Source: Dyadobacter subterraneus
GTDB lineage: Bacteria > Bacteroidota > Bacteroidia > Cytophagales > Spirosomataceae
Assembly (NCBI RefSeq): GCF_015221875.1
Contig: NZ_JACYGY010000002.1
Location: 867,573 to 931,572, forward strand
Reading direction: 5' to 3'
Length of the DNA stretch: 64,000 nucleotides
The position numbers and the translations under genes are program-made. The number at the start of each line of letters is the position of its first letter. Positions within the stretch are counted from its first letter, which is position 1. A model generated the notes under the pieces. It saw only the letters and a list, made by a program, of their open reading frames with translations. It did no database searches and was not told the DNA's origin. This document shows positions 45,499 to 54,700 of this stretch, piece after piece.

Positions 45499-46598
45499 AA
45501 ATTTATCCCACAAGTCATCTTCCCGGCCGAAAGGTTTTACTAAATAATGATAAGGAATATCTTTATTTCAGCGGGACAGATTATCTTGGAATGGGCCATC
45601 ACGATGGGTTTCTGACTTATCTAAAAGAAGGAATTTCAAATTACGGTACGCATTTTGGCAGTTCCAGAAATAACAGTCTGAGGCTGGAAGTTTACGAAGA
45701 AGCTGAAACTGCTCTGGCAAAGTTTTCCGGTGCTCCTGCGGCGCTAACGACCTCATCAGGCATGTGGGCAGGGCAGCTTTTAATGAAAGAATTGCCACAG
45801 ATTATTGCTACGGATTTACAAAACAAAAATTCCCACACATCCAATATCCATTATCACTACGCGCCAAGGGTTCATCCCGCGTTATGGGGTGCGGAATATG
45901 TTTCTGCAAATTCGGATTGGGAAGAGTGGGCGAAGGATACCATTTTAGCAATTCAGGAAAGCGGCGCGGATTGTGTTCATATTATTTGTTCAGATTCCGT
46001 AGGTTCTCCTTTTGTTGAAAAGTTTGATTTTTCGATTTTTAAAACACTTCCTTTTTATCGGGAAATATATCTTATCGTCGATGATTCTCATGGATTTGGT
46101 GTTTTGGGCCAAAATGGGAGTGGAGTTTTTAAAGAATTATCTTCGATTCAGCAGGTTAAACTCATCGTTAGTTCTTCCTTAAATAAAGCACTTGGAATTC
46201 CTGGCGGTGTAATTTTGGGAAATCATAATATCATTGATTCCATCCGCAAAAGTCCATTTTTTGCGGGTGCTTCTCCTGCTGCGCCGGCTTACATTTATGC
46301 TTTTAAAAAACTGTTGGAATCAAATACCTATCCGGTTGTTCATCAGAAATTACTTGATAACGTCAGGTACATTTCGGGCAATCTAGCTCAAACCAATCTT
46401 TTTGTTAGCATCCCAAACTATCCGGTTTTTTGCAGTTTGAACAGCAAACTTTTTGATTTTCTGGAAGAAAATGGAATTATGGCTTCCTGTTTTTCTTATC
46501 CAAATCCCACAGATCCGCCCATTACAAGAATAGTAATCAGCGCGATCCACGAAAAAGAAGACCTCGACCGATTGGCCGAGGTCTGTATGAAATTTTAA
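45495..46598 (+). CDS. PLP-dependent aminotransferase / alpha-oxoamine-synthase-like enzyme
   Basis: A 367-residue fold-type I PLP protein. FSGTDYLGMGHHDGF (about 25-39) and YGTHFGSSRNN resemble the alpha-oxoamine synthase family (BioF, Kbl, HemA, Spt). PLP contacts include VDDSHGFGVLG (cofactor aspartate) and SSLNKALGIPGG with the Schiff-base lysine near 235. The expected decarboxylating-condensation role would join an amino acid and an acyl-CoA, but the family has divergent members and true transaminase activity is possible. It overlaps the dipeptide epimerase gene by 4 bp, suggesting a shared pathway, perhaps handling an amino acid from murein peptides. A GC-rich hairpin lies inside its last codons. 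Confidence 0.78.
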   Translation: MKIYPTSHLPGRKVLLNNDKEYLYFSGTDYLGMGHHDGFLTYLKEGISNYGTHFGSSRNNSLRLEVYEEAETALAKFSGAPAALTTSSGMWAGQLLMKELPQIIATDLQNKNSHTSNIHYHYAPRVHPALWGAEYVSANSDWEEWAKDTILAIQESGADCVHIICSDSVGSPFVEKFDFSIFKTLPFYREIYLIVDDSHGFGVLGQNGSGVFKELSSIQQVKLIVSSSLNKALGIPGGVILGNHNIIDSIRKSPFFAGASPAAPAYIYAFKKLLESNTYPVVHQKLLDNVRYISGNLAQTNLFVSIPNYPVFCSLNSKLFDFLEENGIMASCFSYPNPTDPPITRIVISAIHEKEDLDRLAEVCMKF

Positions 46599-46630
46599 TA
46601 TTTCTTCTTTTTATTAATTACTTTGGATTT

Positions 46631-47494
46631 TTATAACGGTCCTTGCAATGCTTTTTCTTCGCGTAATTTTTCTCTTGCCACTTTCAAAGAAACCAGAATA
46701 CTGATTTCATAAAGCAAAAGTAAAGGAATTGCTACCAGAATCTGGCTGTAAATATCAGGTGATGGCGTAATAATAGCCGCCACAATCAGAATTACAATAA
46801 AAGCATGTTTACGATATTCACGCATAAAAGTTGGTGTCAATATACCTACTCTGGAAAGTACATAAACGACGATTGGAAGCTGAAACGCGATTCCGCAGGC
46901 CAAGGTCAGCGTAGCAACTAATGAAATGTATGAGGTTATACTAAATTGATTAATAATAGCAGGATCTAATGTAAAGTTTGCTAAAAAGTTAATAGCCAAT
47001 GGTGTAACAATATAATAACCAAAGAAAACTCCTGAAAAGAAAAGAAAGGTTACATAAAAAACAGCACCACGGGCGGACCTTCTCTCTGAAGCTTTTAGTC
47101 CAGGTTTGATAAAACGCCATATTTCCCAAAAAGCATATGGAAATGCAAAGATTAACCCAGCAATGACTGATGAGGTCATACTCATTGTAAAGTTATCTCC
47201 CATTCCGATTGCCTGAAGCTGGAAGTTAAGCGCTCTGATACATAAATCGTCGTAACCAACCAGTTCCGAAAGTTTACATGACATTTGGTATGTCCAAAAT
47301 TCCGGTTTGGATGGAGCAATAATTACGTAATGATAAATTTCCTGAATGTAGATAAAAGCTAAAATAGCAAAAACCAATATTGATCCAATTGCACGGATAA
47401 CGTGCCATCTTAATTCTTCAAGGTGTCCAATAAAAGACATCTCCTGGCCATCTCCTTCTTCTTCTTCGTGCTCAAATTCTTGATCTAAGGGCAT
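46631..47494 (-). CDS. tatC: Sec-independent protein translocase TatC
   Basis: TatC is the twin-arginine signal receptor of the Tat export pathway in the inner membrane. The 287-residue protein has six hydrophobic segments. The N-terminal MSFIGHLEELRWHVIRAI is the family hallmark with the conserved glutamate of HLEELR, followed by FAFPYAFWEIWRFIKPGL, SARGAVFYVTFLFFSGV and FQLPIVVYVLSRVGI. An acidic N-terminal extension (EHEEEEGDGQ) precedes the domain. No tatA gene is in the window. It follows pdhA on the same strand but a terminator lies between them. Identification secure. Confidence 0.97.
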   Translation of the reverse strand: MPLDQEFEHEEEEGDGQEMSFIGHLEELRWHVIRAIGSILVFAILAFIYIQEIYHYVIIAPSKPEFWTYQMSCKLSELVGYDDLCIRALNFQLQAIGMGDNFTMSMTSSVIAGLIFAFPYAFWEIWRFIKPGLKASERRSARGAVFYVTFLFFSGVFFGYYIVTPLAINFLANFTLDPAIINQFSITSYISLVATLTLACGIAFQLPIVVYVLSRVGILTPTFMREYRKHAFIVILIVAAIITPSPDIYSQILVAIPLLLLYEISILVSLKVAREKLREEKALQGPL

Positions 47495-47575
47495 ACAATT
47501 TTAAGTATTAATCACACTATATACGGGCAAAATCAATATTACGATCTTTTTTGTTAACTAAAAGTCGAAATTACT

Positions 47576-47610
47576 CAAAAAACCCGCCGGATCATTTCGA
47601 CGGGTTTTTC
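47576..47610 (-). terminator. Terminator after pdhA
   Basis: Stem aaaaacccg-c-cg with cg-a-cgggttttt around an 8-nt loop (gatcattt), A/T tracts at both sides, 23 bases beyond the pdhA stop. Confidence 0.85.
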
Positions 47611-47632
47611 TTAATAAATTTATAATCAGGAC

Positions 47633-48661
47633 TTAGTCCATGATAAACGGATAATCGTTCTCTGCGTAAACATCTGTATATGCTTCTGATGGATCCGGGA
47701 AATCGGAGTCTTCAGCAAACTGAACAGATTCAGCAACGATTTCTTTTACCTTTTTGTCAATCGCTTCAAGATCTTCTGCTGTTGCAAGATTATTATCCAA
47801 AATTACAGCTCTGATCTGCTCGATCGGGTCACGGTGTTTGTATTCCTCAACCTCTTCTTTTGAACGGTATTTTTGAGGATCAGACATTGAGTGTCCACGA
47901 TAACGATAAGTACGGAATTCAAGGAAAGTTGGTCCGTCACCTTTACGTGCACGTTCAGCTGCGCGAGAAACTGCTTCGTGAATCGCTTCCACGCTCATTC
48001 CGTCAACTGGTTCCGAAGGAATATCGTAAGCTTCTCCTAATGTGTACAATTCGGTAACATTGGATGAACGCGCAACCGAAGTTCCCATCGCGTAACCATT
48101 GTTTTCAACAACGAAAATAACAGGCAGTTTCCAGTTCATCGCCATGTTCAGCGCTTCGTGGAATGCACCCTGGCGAATCGCTCCGTCACCAAAGTAACAG
48201 ATACAAAGTTTACCTGTTTTGTTATACTTTTCAGCAAAGGCAATACCTGCTCCTAAAGGAATTTGTGCGCCAACGATACCATGTCCTCCAACAAAGCCAT
48301 TCTCTTTATCGAAAATGTGCATAGAACCACCTTTTCCTTTGGTCGTTCCAGTTTTCTTTCCGTAAAGTTCAGCCATAATCGCTTTTGGATCTGTTCCCAA
48401 AGCCAATGGAATACCGTGGTCGCGGTAAGCAGTTATGTATTTATCTCCTTTTTCCAGCGCAGTGGCAGCTCCTGAAGAACATGCTTCCTGACCGATATAA
48501 AGGTGACAAAAACCACGGATTTTCTGCTGTCCGTAAAGCTGGCCAGCTTTTTCTTCAAACCGGCGTTGTAATAACATGTTCTCGAACCAGAACATATAGC
48601 GTTCTTTCGAATGCTGTAATTTGGGAGCTGATGCTTTCTTTTTTTCAGTAACGGTGGCCAT
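47633..48661 (-). CDS. pdhA: Pyruvate dehydrogenase E1 component, alpha subunit
   Basis: E1 alpha binds thiamine diphosphate and, with E1 beta, decarboxylates pyruvate for acetyl-CoA formation. The 342-residue protein shows GQEACSSGAATAL, the HGIPLALG segment, GGSMHIFDKENGF, and the thiamine-binding GDGAIRQGAFHEALNMA leading into VVENNGYAMGT. The phosphorylation-loop-like YRYRGHSMSDPQ lies near 260. The N-terminal lysine/alanine-rich tail (EKKKASAPK) is short. E1 beta, E2 and E3 are not adjacent, as is usual for Bacteroidota where pdhA and pdhC often sit apart; I cannot see them. Branched-chain E1 alpha is an alternative but the motif set favours pyruvate. Confidence 0.9.
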   Translation of the reverse strand: MATVTEKKKASAPKLQHSKERYMFWFENMLLQRRFEEKAGQLYGQQKIRGFCHLYIGQEACSSGAATALEKGDKYITAYRDHGIPLALGTDPKAIMAELYGKKTGTTKGKGGSMHIFDKENGFVGGHGIVGAQIPLGAGIAFAEKYNKTGKLCICYFGDGAIRQGAFHEALNMAMNWKLPVIFVVENNGYAMGTSVARSSNVTELYTLGEAYDIPSEPVDGMSVEAIHEAVSRAAERARKGDGPTFLEFRTYRYRGHSMSDPQKYRSKEEVEEYKHRDPIEQIRAVILDNNLATAEDLEAIDKKVKEIVAESVQFAEDSDFPDPSEAYTDVYAENDYPFIMD

Positions 48662-48790
48662 GTATTTGGTTCTCGTTTATAAAGACAGAACTTTGTCTTA
48701 AAGTTAGTGGTTTGAACAAGATCTGTTTTTGCCGGTAGACGACGCAAATGATTTGCGAAAATAAGCATAAACTATATAACAAAGAAGTTC

Positions 48791-49876
48791 ATGTGGTTAG
48801 AAAAGCTCCATCTTACGTACTTTAAGAGCTATGAAGAGAGAGGTTTTACGTTTGGAGAGCGTGTAAATTGTCTTGTCGGAGAAAATGGAAGTGGGAAAAC
48901 GAACCTTTTGGACGCGATTTACTTCCTGACGCTCACAAAAAGTGCCTTTCATAACCAGGATGCATTGGGCATCCGTCATGGACAGGATTTTTTTATACTG
49001 GACGGAATTTTTAATGAATCTGAAAAAAATATTCAGATTACTTGCAGTTTTCAACGCGGTCAACGAAAAATTTTCATGGCCGACAAGAAAAATTACGATC
49101 GGTTAAGCGATCACATCGGACTTTTCCCTCTGGTTTTGATCGCGCCAAATGACACCGATCTGATCCGTGATGGCAGTGAAGAGCGCCGAAGATTTTTTGA
49201 TGGCGTACTTGCCCAGGCAACTCCGGAATATTTGAATGATTTTTTACAATACAATAAAATATTAACCCAGCGAAACGGCTTGCTCAAACTTTTCGCAGAA
49301 CGAAATTATCTGGATGAAGATCTGCTGGATACTTACAATGAGCCACTGATAATTCTTGCAATAAGAATCTACCAGCACCGACGTTCGTTCATGGACAGAT
49401 TTCTTCCCTTGTTTAGAAAATATTACGAATTTTTGAGCAGTGGAAAGGAACAAGTTGATGTGTCTTATGAAAGTGAAGTGGCATCCGAAGATTTTGCCCA
49501 GGAATTCAGGAAAAACCGTTCAAGAGATCTTCACGCGCAGCGGACGGGAAAAGGCGTGCATAAGGACGAATACGTTTTTGAGATAGATAGCATAACCTTA
49601 AAAAAATTCGGCTCCCAGGGACAGCAAAAATCTTTTGTTATCGCACTAAAACTTGCACAGTTTGAATTGTTGAAAATTGAAAAAGAAAAAACACCAATTC
49701 TTTTGCTGGATGATATTTTTGACAAACTGGATGATAGAAGAATAAATAAACTAATAGAGTTAATTGATGATGGTTTTTTAGGGCAGGTTTTTATAACCGA
49801 TGCAAGACCCGAACGGTCACAAAAAATATTGGAAAAAGTAAAAGCAGACGTCCGCTTCTTCGAAATAAATCGGTAA
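48791..49876 (+). CDS. recF: DNA replication and repair protein RecF
   Basis: RecF is an SMC-like ATPase that helps load RecA at single-strand gaps. The 361-residue protein has Walker A GENGSGKTN (30-38), the family patterns VLIAPNDTDLIRDGSEERRRFFDG and RNGLLK, the ABC signature segment GSQGQQKSFVIALKLA (near 276-291), and Walker B with D-loop LLLDDIFDKLDDRR (about 304-317). Length is standard. It is divergent from pdhA. The last 55 codons plus the following spacer are repeated directly downstream (50057 onward), where the coding part is broken, so this copy is the functional one. Identification secure. Confidence 0.96.
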   Translation: MWLEKLHLTYFKSYEERGFTFGERVNCLVGENGSGKTNLLDAIYFLTLTKSAFHNQDALGIRHGQDFFILDGIFNESEKNIQITCSFQRGQRKIFMADKKNYDRLSDHIGLFPLVLIAPNDTDLIRDGSEERRRFFDGVLAQATPEYLNDFLQYNKILTQRNGLLKLFAERNYLDEDLLDTYNEPLIILAIRIYQHRRSFMDRFLPLFRKYYEFLSSGKEQVDVSYESEVASEDFAQEFRKNRSRDLHAQRTGKGVHKDEYVFEIDSITLKKFGSQGQQKSFVIALKLAQFELLKIEKEKTPILLLDDIFDKLDDRRINKLIELIDDGFLGQVFITDARPERSQKILEKVKADVRFFEINR

Positions 49877-50056
49877 GGTTAAACGCAGAGGTAAGGGTGT
49901 TTTGCGCGGGGTTTTGGGAGTTTTTTTAAGTTTGATAAAAGGAGTTAAGCTTGTGTTCCGGTTTATAATAAATGAACAGCGAACTCAGCGCTTAACTCCC
50001 TTTACTCAGCGTTTAAACGTATTTTGTATGTAGCTCTTTGGCTTGGGCTACGAATT
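49708..50056. repeat. Tandem duplication, copy 1 (349 bp)
   Basis: Left unit of a direct tandem repeat. It contains the intact last 55 codons of recF, the 136-bp spacer, and a 13-codon remnant of the manC 3' end on the minus strand (50013-50056), including its stop. The unit joins copy 2 at 50056/50057 with no extra bases. An inverted repeat ggagttaagc / gcttaactcc (49941-49950 with 49990-49999) inside may be the recF-manC terminator. Confidence 0.9.
50013..50056 (-). pseudogene. manC 3'-end remnant
   Basis: This fragment reads FVAQAKELHTKYV-stop, identical in protein to the end of manC, with two synonymous base changes (TTC for TTT, AAA for AAG). It has no upstream coding sequence because the duplication junction cuts it off. 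Confidence 0.85.
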
Positions 50057-50224
50057 GGATGATATTTTTGACAAACTGGACGACAGAAGAATAAACAAAC
50101 TAATCGAGTTAATTGATGATGGTTTTTAGGCCAGGTTTTTATTACAGATGCCAGACCGGAACGGTCACAGAAAATATTGGAAAAAGTAAAAGCAGACGTC
50201 CGCTTCTTCGAAATAAATCGGTAA
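50057..50224 (+). pseudogene. recF 3'-end remnant with frameshift
   Basis: This matches recF codons 307-361 but has no start or N-terminal part. One T is missing in the GGT-TTT-TTA stretch (near 50123-50127), putting a TAG in frame. All ten substitutions relative to the intact gene are third-position synonymous changes (GAT/GAC twice, AAT/AAC, ATA/ATC, GGG/GGC, ATA/ATT, ACC/ACA, GCA/GCC, CCC/CCG, CAA/CAG). Confidence 0.9.
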
Positions 50225-50404
50225 GGTTAAACGCAGAGGTAAGGGTGTTTTGCGCGGAGTTTTGGGAGTTTTTTTAAGTTTGATAAGAGGAGTTAAGCTT
50301 GTGTTCCGGTTTATAATAAATGAACAGCGAACTCAGCGCTTAACTCTTTTTACTCTGCGTTTAAACGTATTTTGTATGTAGCTCCTTGGCTTGGGCTACA
50401 AATT
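50057..50404. repeat. Tandem duplication, copy 2 (348 bp)
   Basis: Right unit of the repeat: a broken recF 3' end, the spacer, and the true 3' end of manC. Against copy 1 it has ten substitutions and one deleted T in the recF part and seven substitutions in the rest. The last 60 bp of the recF part and the following spacer up to about 50260 are identical between copies. Confidence 0.9.
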
Positions 50405-51428
50405 CTTTTACTTTTTGTTCTTCGTCTTTTTTGCAGATTAGTAATACGCCGTCGTATTCTGCGACGATGTATCCATCCAGACCGTTAATTACAACCAGTT
50501 TTTCCTGAGGCGTTTTTATGATACAATCCGTTGTGTTATGAAGAATAAGCGTTCCTTCTGTAACGTTTTGGAATTCATCTTTTTGGGAAACTTCATATAA
50601 TGATTTCCATGTACCAAGATCCGACCAGCCAAAACTGCTTAATACAACGTGCACATTATCAGCTTTCTCCATGATACCATTATCAATGGAAATACTTCCG
50701 CAATGAGAGTAGGCCTTGCTGATAAAAGATTCTTCCGTTTCGTGGTAATAATGCGTTTCACCGCTTTCAAAAATTTCTGCAATATCAGGCTGATACGTTT
50801 TCAATGCACGTTTAAATGCACGCGCATTCCATACAAAAATACCTGCATTCCAAACAAAATCTCCGCTGTCTAGAAACTGCTCAGCTAATTCAAGATGCGG
50901 CTTTTCTGTAAAAGATTTTACTTTTTTAACAGTCAACTTATCAGGAATATACTGGATATATCCATAGCCTGTGTCAGGTCTTGTCGGTTGGATACCCAGC
51001 GTTATCAGGATATCCTCGTTTCTGGTGGCACCAAGTGCAATTTTAATCGTATCCTTAAATATTTCTTCCTTTAAAATAATGTGGTCGGCAGGTGCCACAA
51101 CAATATTTGCATCAGGATTTTGTGAAGCGATTTTGTAGCATGCATATGCAATACAAGGAGCAGTATTTCTCCTATGCGGTTCCAGAAGAATCTGGTCGTC
51201 CGACAACATTGGAATTTGCTCTTTTATAATGTTTTTATATTCCTGGCTGCTTACTATATAAATATTTTCCGGCGGACAAACGCCATCAAAACGTTCAACT
51301 GTTTGCTGCAAAAGTGTTTTTCCGGTTCCCAGTACATCATGAAATTGTTTCGGAAAATCGGTACGGCTGAATGGCCAGAAACGTGTACCAACTCCTCCCG
51401 CCATGATGATCACAAATGTATTTTGCAT
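50361..51428 (-). CDS. manC: Mannose-1-phosphate guanylyltransferase
   Basis: ManC makes GDP-mannose from GTP and mannose-1-phosphate, the precursor for mannose, fucose and rhamnose in surface glycans. The 355-residue protein starts with IIMAGGVGTRFWPFSRTDFP (8-27), the pyrophosphorylase signature with GGxGTRxWPxSR. VAPADHII and FTEKPHLELAEQFL for substrate binding follow, then NAGIFVWNA. It is the short form without the C-terminal phosphomannose isomerase domain. Its 3' end takes part in the tandem duplication with recF; the stop codon used here is at 50361-50363. It converges with recF and has about 280 bp of AT-rich upstream sequence. Identification secure. Confidence 0.94.
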   Translation of the reverse strand: MQNTFVIIMAGGVGTRFWPFSRTDFPKQFHDVLGTGKTLLQQTVERFDGVCPPENIYIVSSQEYKNIIKEQIPMLSDDQILLEPHRRNTAPCIAYACYKIASQNPDANIVVAPADHIILKEEIFKDTIKIALGATRNEDILITLGIQPTRPDTGYGYIQYIPDKLTVKKVKSFTEKPHLELAEQFLDSGDFVWNAGIFVWNARAFKRALKTYQPDIAEIFESGETHYYHETEESFISKAYSHCGSISIDNGIMEKADNVHVVLSSFGWSDLGTWKSLYEVSQKDEFQNVTEGTLILHNTTDCIIKTPQEKLVVINGLDGYIVAEYDGVLLICKKDEEQKVKEFVAQAKELHTKYV

Positions 51429-51709
51429 TGTAGAAGTGTAAAGTTATTTATAGCGTATTAGATGCGGTAAAGCTAAGGATAAACAATTGATGTTGCCAAT
51501 TTTCGTCTTTTCTTAACGGATATTTTACCAATCGGTAACGATGATTATCGGTAAATAACAAAAAATTAAATGTCTGATTCCCATTTATTCTTAATTCGAA
51601 TAATAAATTTTAAATAATTAATAATATAAAGAAAAAATAGAATAAAAATACTAACATATTGCTTAATTGGCTTAAATTGCTTCAAGACAAACTATAACCC
51701 ATTAAGATT

Positions 51710-54700
51710 ATGAATTTAATTTTTACCAAAAGGATATCATGTCTGGCCATGATATTTCTGCTTTTTAGCAGGTTTGCTTTTTCGCAAACGAATATTAGCG
51801 GAAAAGTGGTGGAAGGTTCAACCAACGAACCTTTAATTGGTGTAAGCATTCAGGTGAAAGGTAAAATTATTGGCACCATTACGGATGCAGACGGTAAGTT
51901 TAATCTGGTAACAAATTCGGTTCCGCCCTTTGCTTTAATAGTTTCTTCGGTAGGCTTTGAAAGCCAGGAAATCAATATAACCGGAGGCATTTCCAACATC
52001 GAGGTTAAGCTTGTGGAACAGGCAATTTTAGGAAAAGAACTTGTCGTCTCAGCTTCCAGAGTAGAAGAAAGTGTAATGCGTTCGCCGGTTTCGATAGAAA
52101 AAATTGATATCCGCACAATCCGGGAAACTCCACAAGCTTCTTTTTATGACGCGCTGCAAAATTTGAAAGGTGTTGAAATGAGCACGCAGTCGCTGACATT
52201 TAAATCAGTAAGTACGCGTGGATTCGGAGCCAATGGAAATACCCGTGTGGTTCAGTTAATTGACGGTATGGACAATCAGGCACCGGGCTTAAATTTTCCG
52301 GTAGGTAATGTGGCCGGTATCCCTGAGCTTGATGTTGAAAGTGTCGAGATTTTGCCGGGAGCCGCTTCTGCATTGTATGGGCCAAATGCGATCAACGGAA
52401 TTATTTTGATGAACAGTAAATCTCCATTCACATACCAGGGACTGAGCGCTTACGGGAAATCAGGTGTAATGAGCGCCTCAAACCGAACAAAAACAAATAC
52501 GCCATTTTATGATGTTGGTATCCGTTACGCCAAAGCGTTTAATAATCGTTTGGCCTTCAAGGTAAATGCGTCATATCTGACAGCAAAAGATTGGCAGGCA
52601 ACGGATTATCGCGATCAGAGTTTGATTGGAACAACGTTGGAAAACAATAATAACAATGTCCAAAACAATCCTTATTATGATGGAGTTAACCGGTTGGGTG
52701 ATGTTGGCGTGAATGTGTATAATGTACTTTATGGTAACGGAATTCCTGGAACAGGAGCTAACGGAACATCCGCAGCATTAGGCGCAATTTATTCAACTCA
52801 AATTGCACAAGCCGGTAATTTGACATTGCCTCAATTATTGGGAGGACAAACGCCGCTTCAGCAACTTGATATTGCGCGTTCAATTTTTAGTAAAGTTGTG
52901 CCTCAATATTATTTGAATGCACCCGGATATGCGGAAAATTCATTAACCAATTATCCCGCTAAAAGTTTAAAACTGAATGCTTCACTTCACTATCGTTTGA
53001 ATGATAATGTTGAAGCAATCTTGCAGGCAAACTGGGGTAAAGGTTCGGCAGTGTACACGGGTGCCGACCGGTATAATATTCAAAATTTTTCTATTGGTCA
53101 GTACAAGGCAGAAGTTAAAGGGAGTAACTTTTTCGTGCGTGCTTATATGACAAGAGAGAATTCCGGAGACGCATATGCGATGGGTGTTTTGGGAAGTCTG
53201 GTGAGTCAGAGTTATCTGCAAACCGCTTTGGGTGTTGGCCTTCCTTCTTTTTTAAATACTGCCTTGACACAATATGGCGGCGCGTTATTACAGGCTTATC
53301 AGGCCGGACTTGCCGGAGGATTATCCCAGCAACAGGCTATTCAGGCAGCTTCCACGGCGGCAAATGCTTATGCAGGTGCTAATAGTACGCAATGGCTTAC
53401 AACCGCATTGGCTCCGGGAATTGCCACAGCCAATCAGCAATTTTTACCTGGCGGTACGCAGTTTGCATCAACAGTTTCTGATATTAAAACAAAACCGATT
53501 CCAAACGGAGCAAAATTCCTGGATAAATCGAATTTATACCACGCCGAAGGAATGTACAATTTCACCAAGCTGGTCGATCCGAAAGTTATAGAATTAATTG
53601 CGGGTGCAAACTACCGGATTTATGATCTTAATTCAGGCGGAACATTATTTGAAACCCAGGACGGAACGCCGACAGGAAAAGAATTTAATATCCGGGAATA
53701 CGGCGCTTACACTCAGGCATCCAAAAATTTTAACGACGTTTTTAAACTGACCGCTTCCGTAAGATATGATAAAAATATGAACTTCAAAGGGCAGTTCAGT
53801 CCACGTATTTCGGGAGTTTATACTGTTGCCAAAAATCATAATTTCCGTGCATCTTTTCAACGCGGTTTCAGGATTCCCACTACTCAAAATCAATATATTA
53901 ATCTGTTGACGCCAAGTGTAAGGCTGGTTGGCGGACTTCCTTTGTTCCGTGAAAAATATAATATGGTGGGTAATGCTGTTTATGAACAAACGGCAATAAC
54001 ATCTGGCAACATACAGGATGGAACTTTGAAGCCGTACAAATTCCGGGAATGGCAGCCTGAACGTGTGCAAACATATGAGATTGGATATAAGGGAGTTATT
54101 GGAAATAAATTATATATCGATGCATTTTATTACTACAACCGTTTTTTAACCTTTGACGGAATTACGGTTCTTTTACAACGCAAAGATCCTAACGGTCCGC
54201 TTACAGATCTTCTGGATCCAACAAAAAGAAATGCTTATAGTATGCCGGTTAATGCGACGCAAACAGTAAAAAATTCGGGCTGGGGCGTTGGGCTTGATTA
54301 TGTTTTGGGAAAAGGGTATACTTTCAATGGAAACCTCACCCAGAATATGCTTAACAATAATGCAGAGCTGTTGAAAAACGATCCGTCATTTGTCACTTTT
54401 TTCAATTCCCCAAAATATCGTTTCAACCTGGGTTTTTCAAATCGTGATATTAACCGGACTGGCTGGGGTTTTGGCGTTACTTTCCGGCATCAGTCTAATA
54501 TGGTTTGGCAGGCAACTGTGGCGAGCATCGCAGCTAATATTCAACAAAAAACGGTTATTCCGGCATATTCAACGCTGGATGCACAAATCAGCAGAAAGGT
54601 TTCTTCTATTAAATCAATTATTAAAATCGGCGGTACAAATTTGACAGGAAAACTTTATACCACGGGTTGGGCTAATCCTTCCGTCGGAGCGATGTACTAT

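Noticed and set aside
50057..50224. Second functional recF C-terminal domain
   Set aside because: No start, one-base deletion and in-frame TAG; treated as a remnant.
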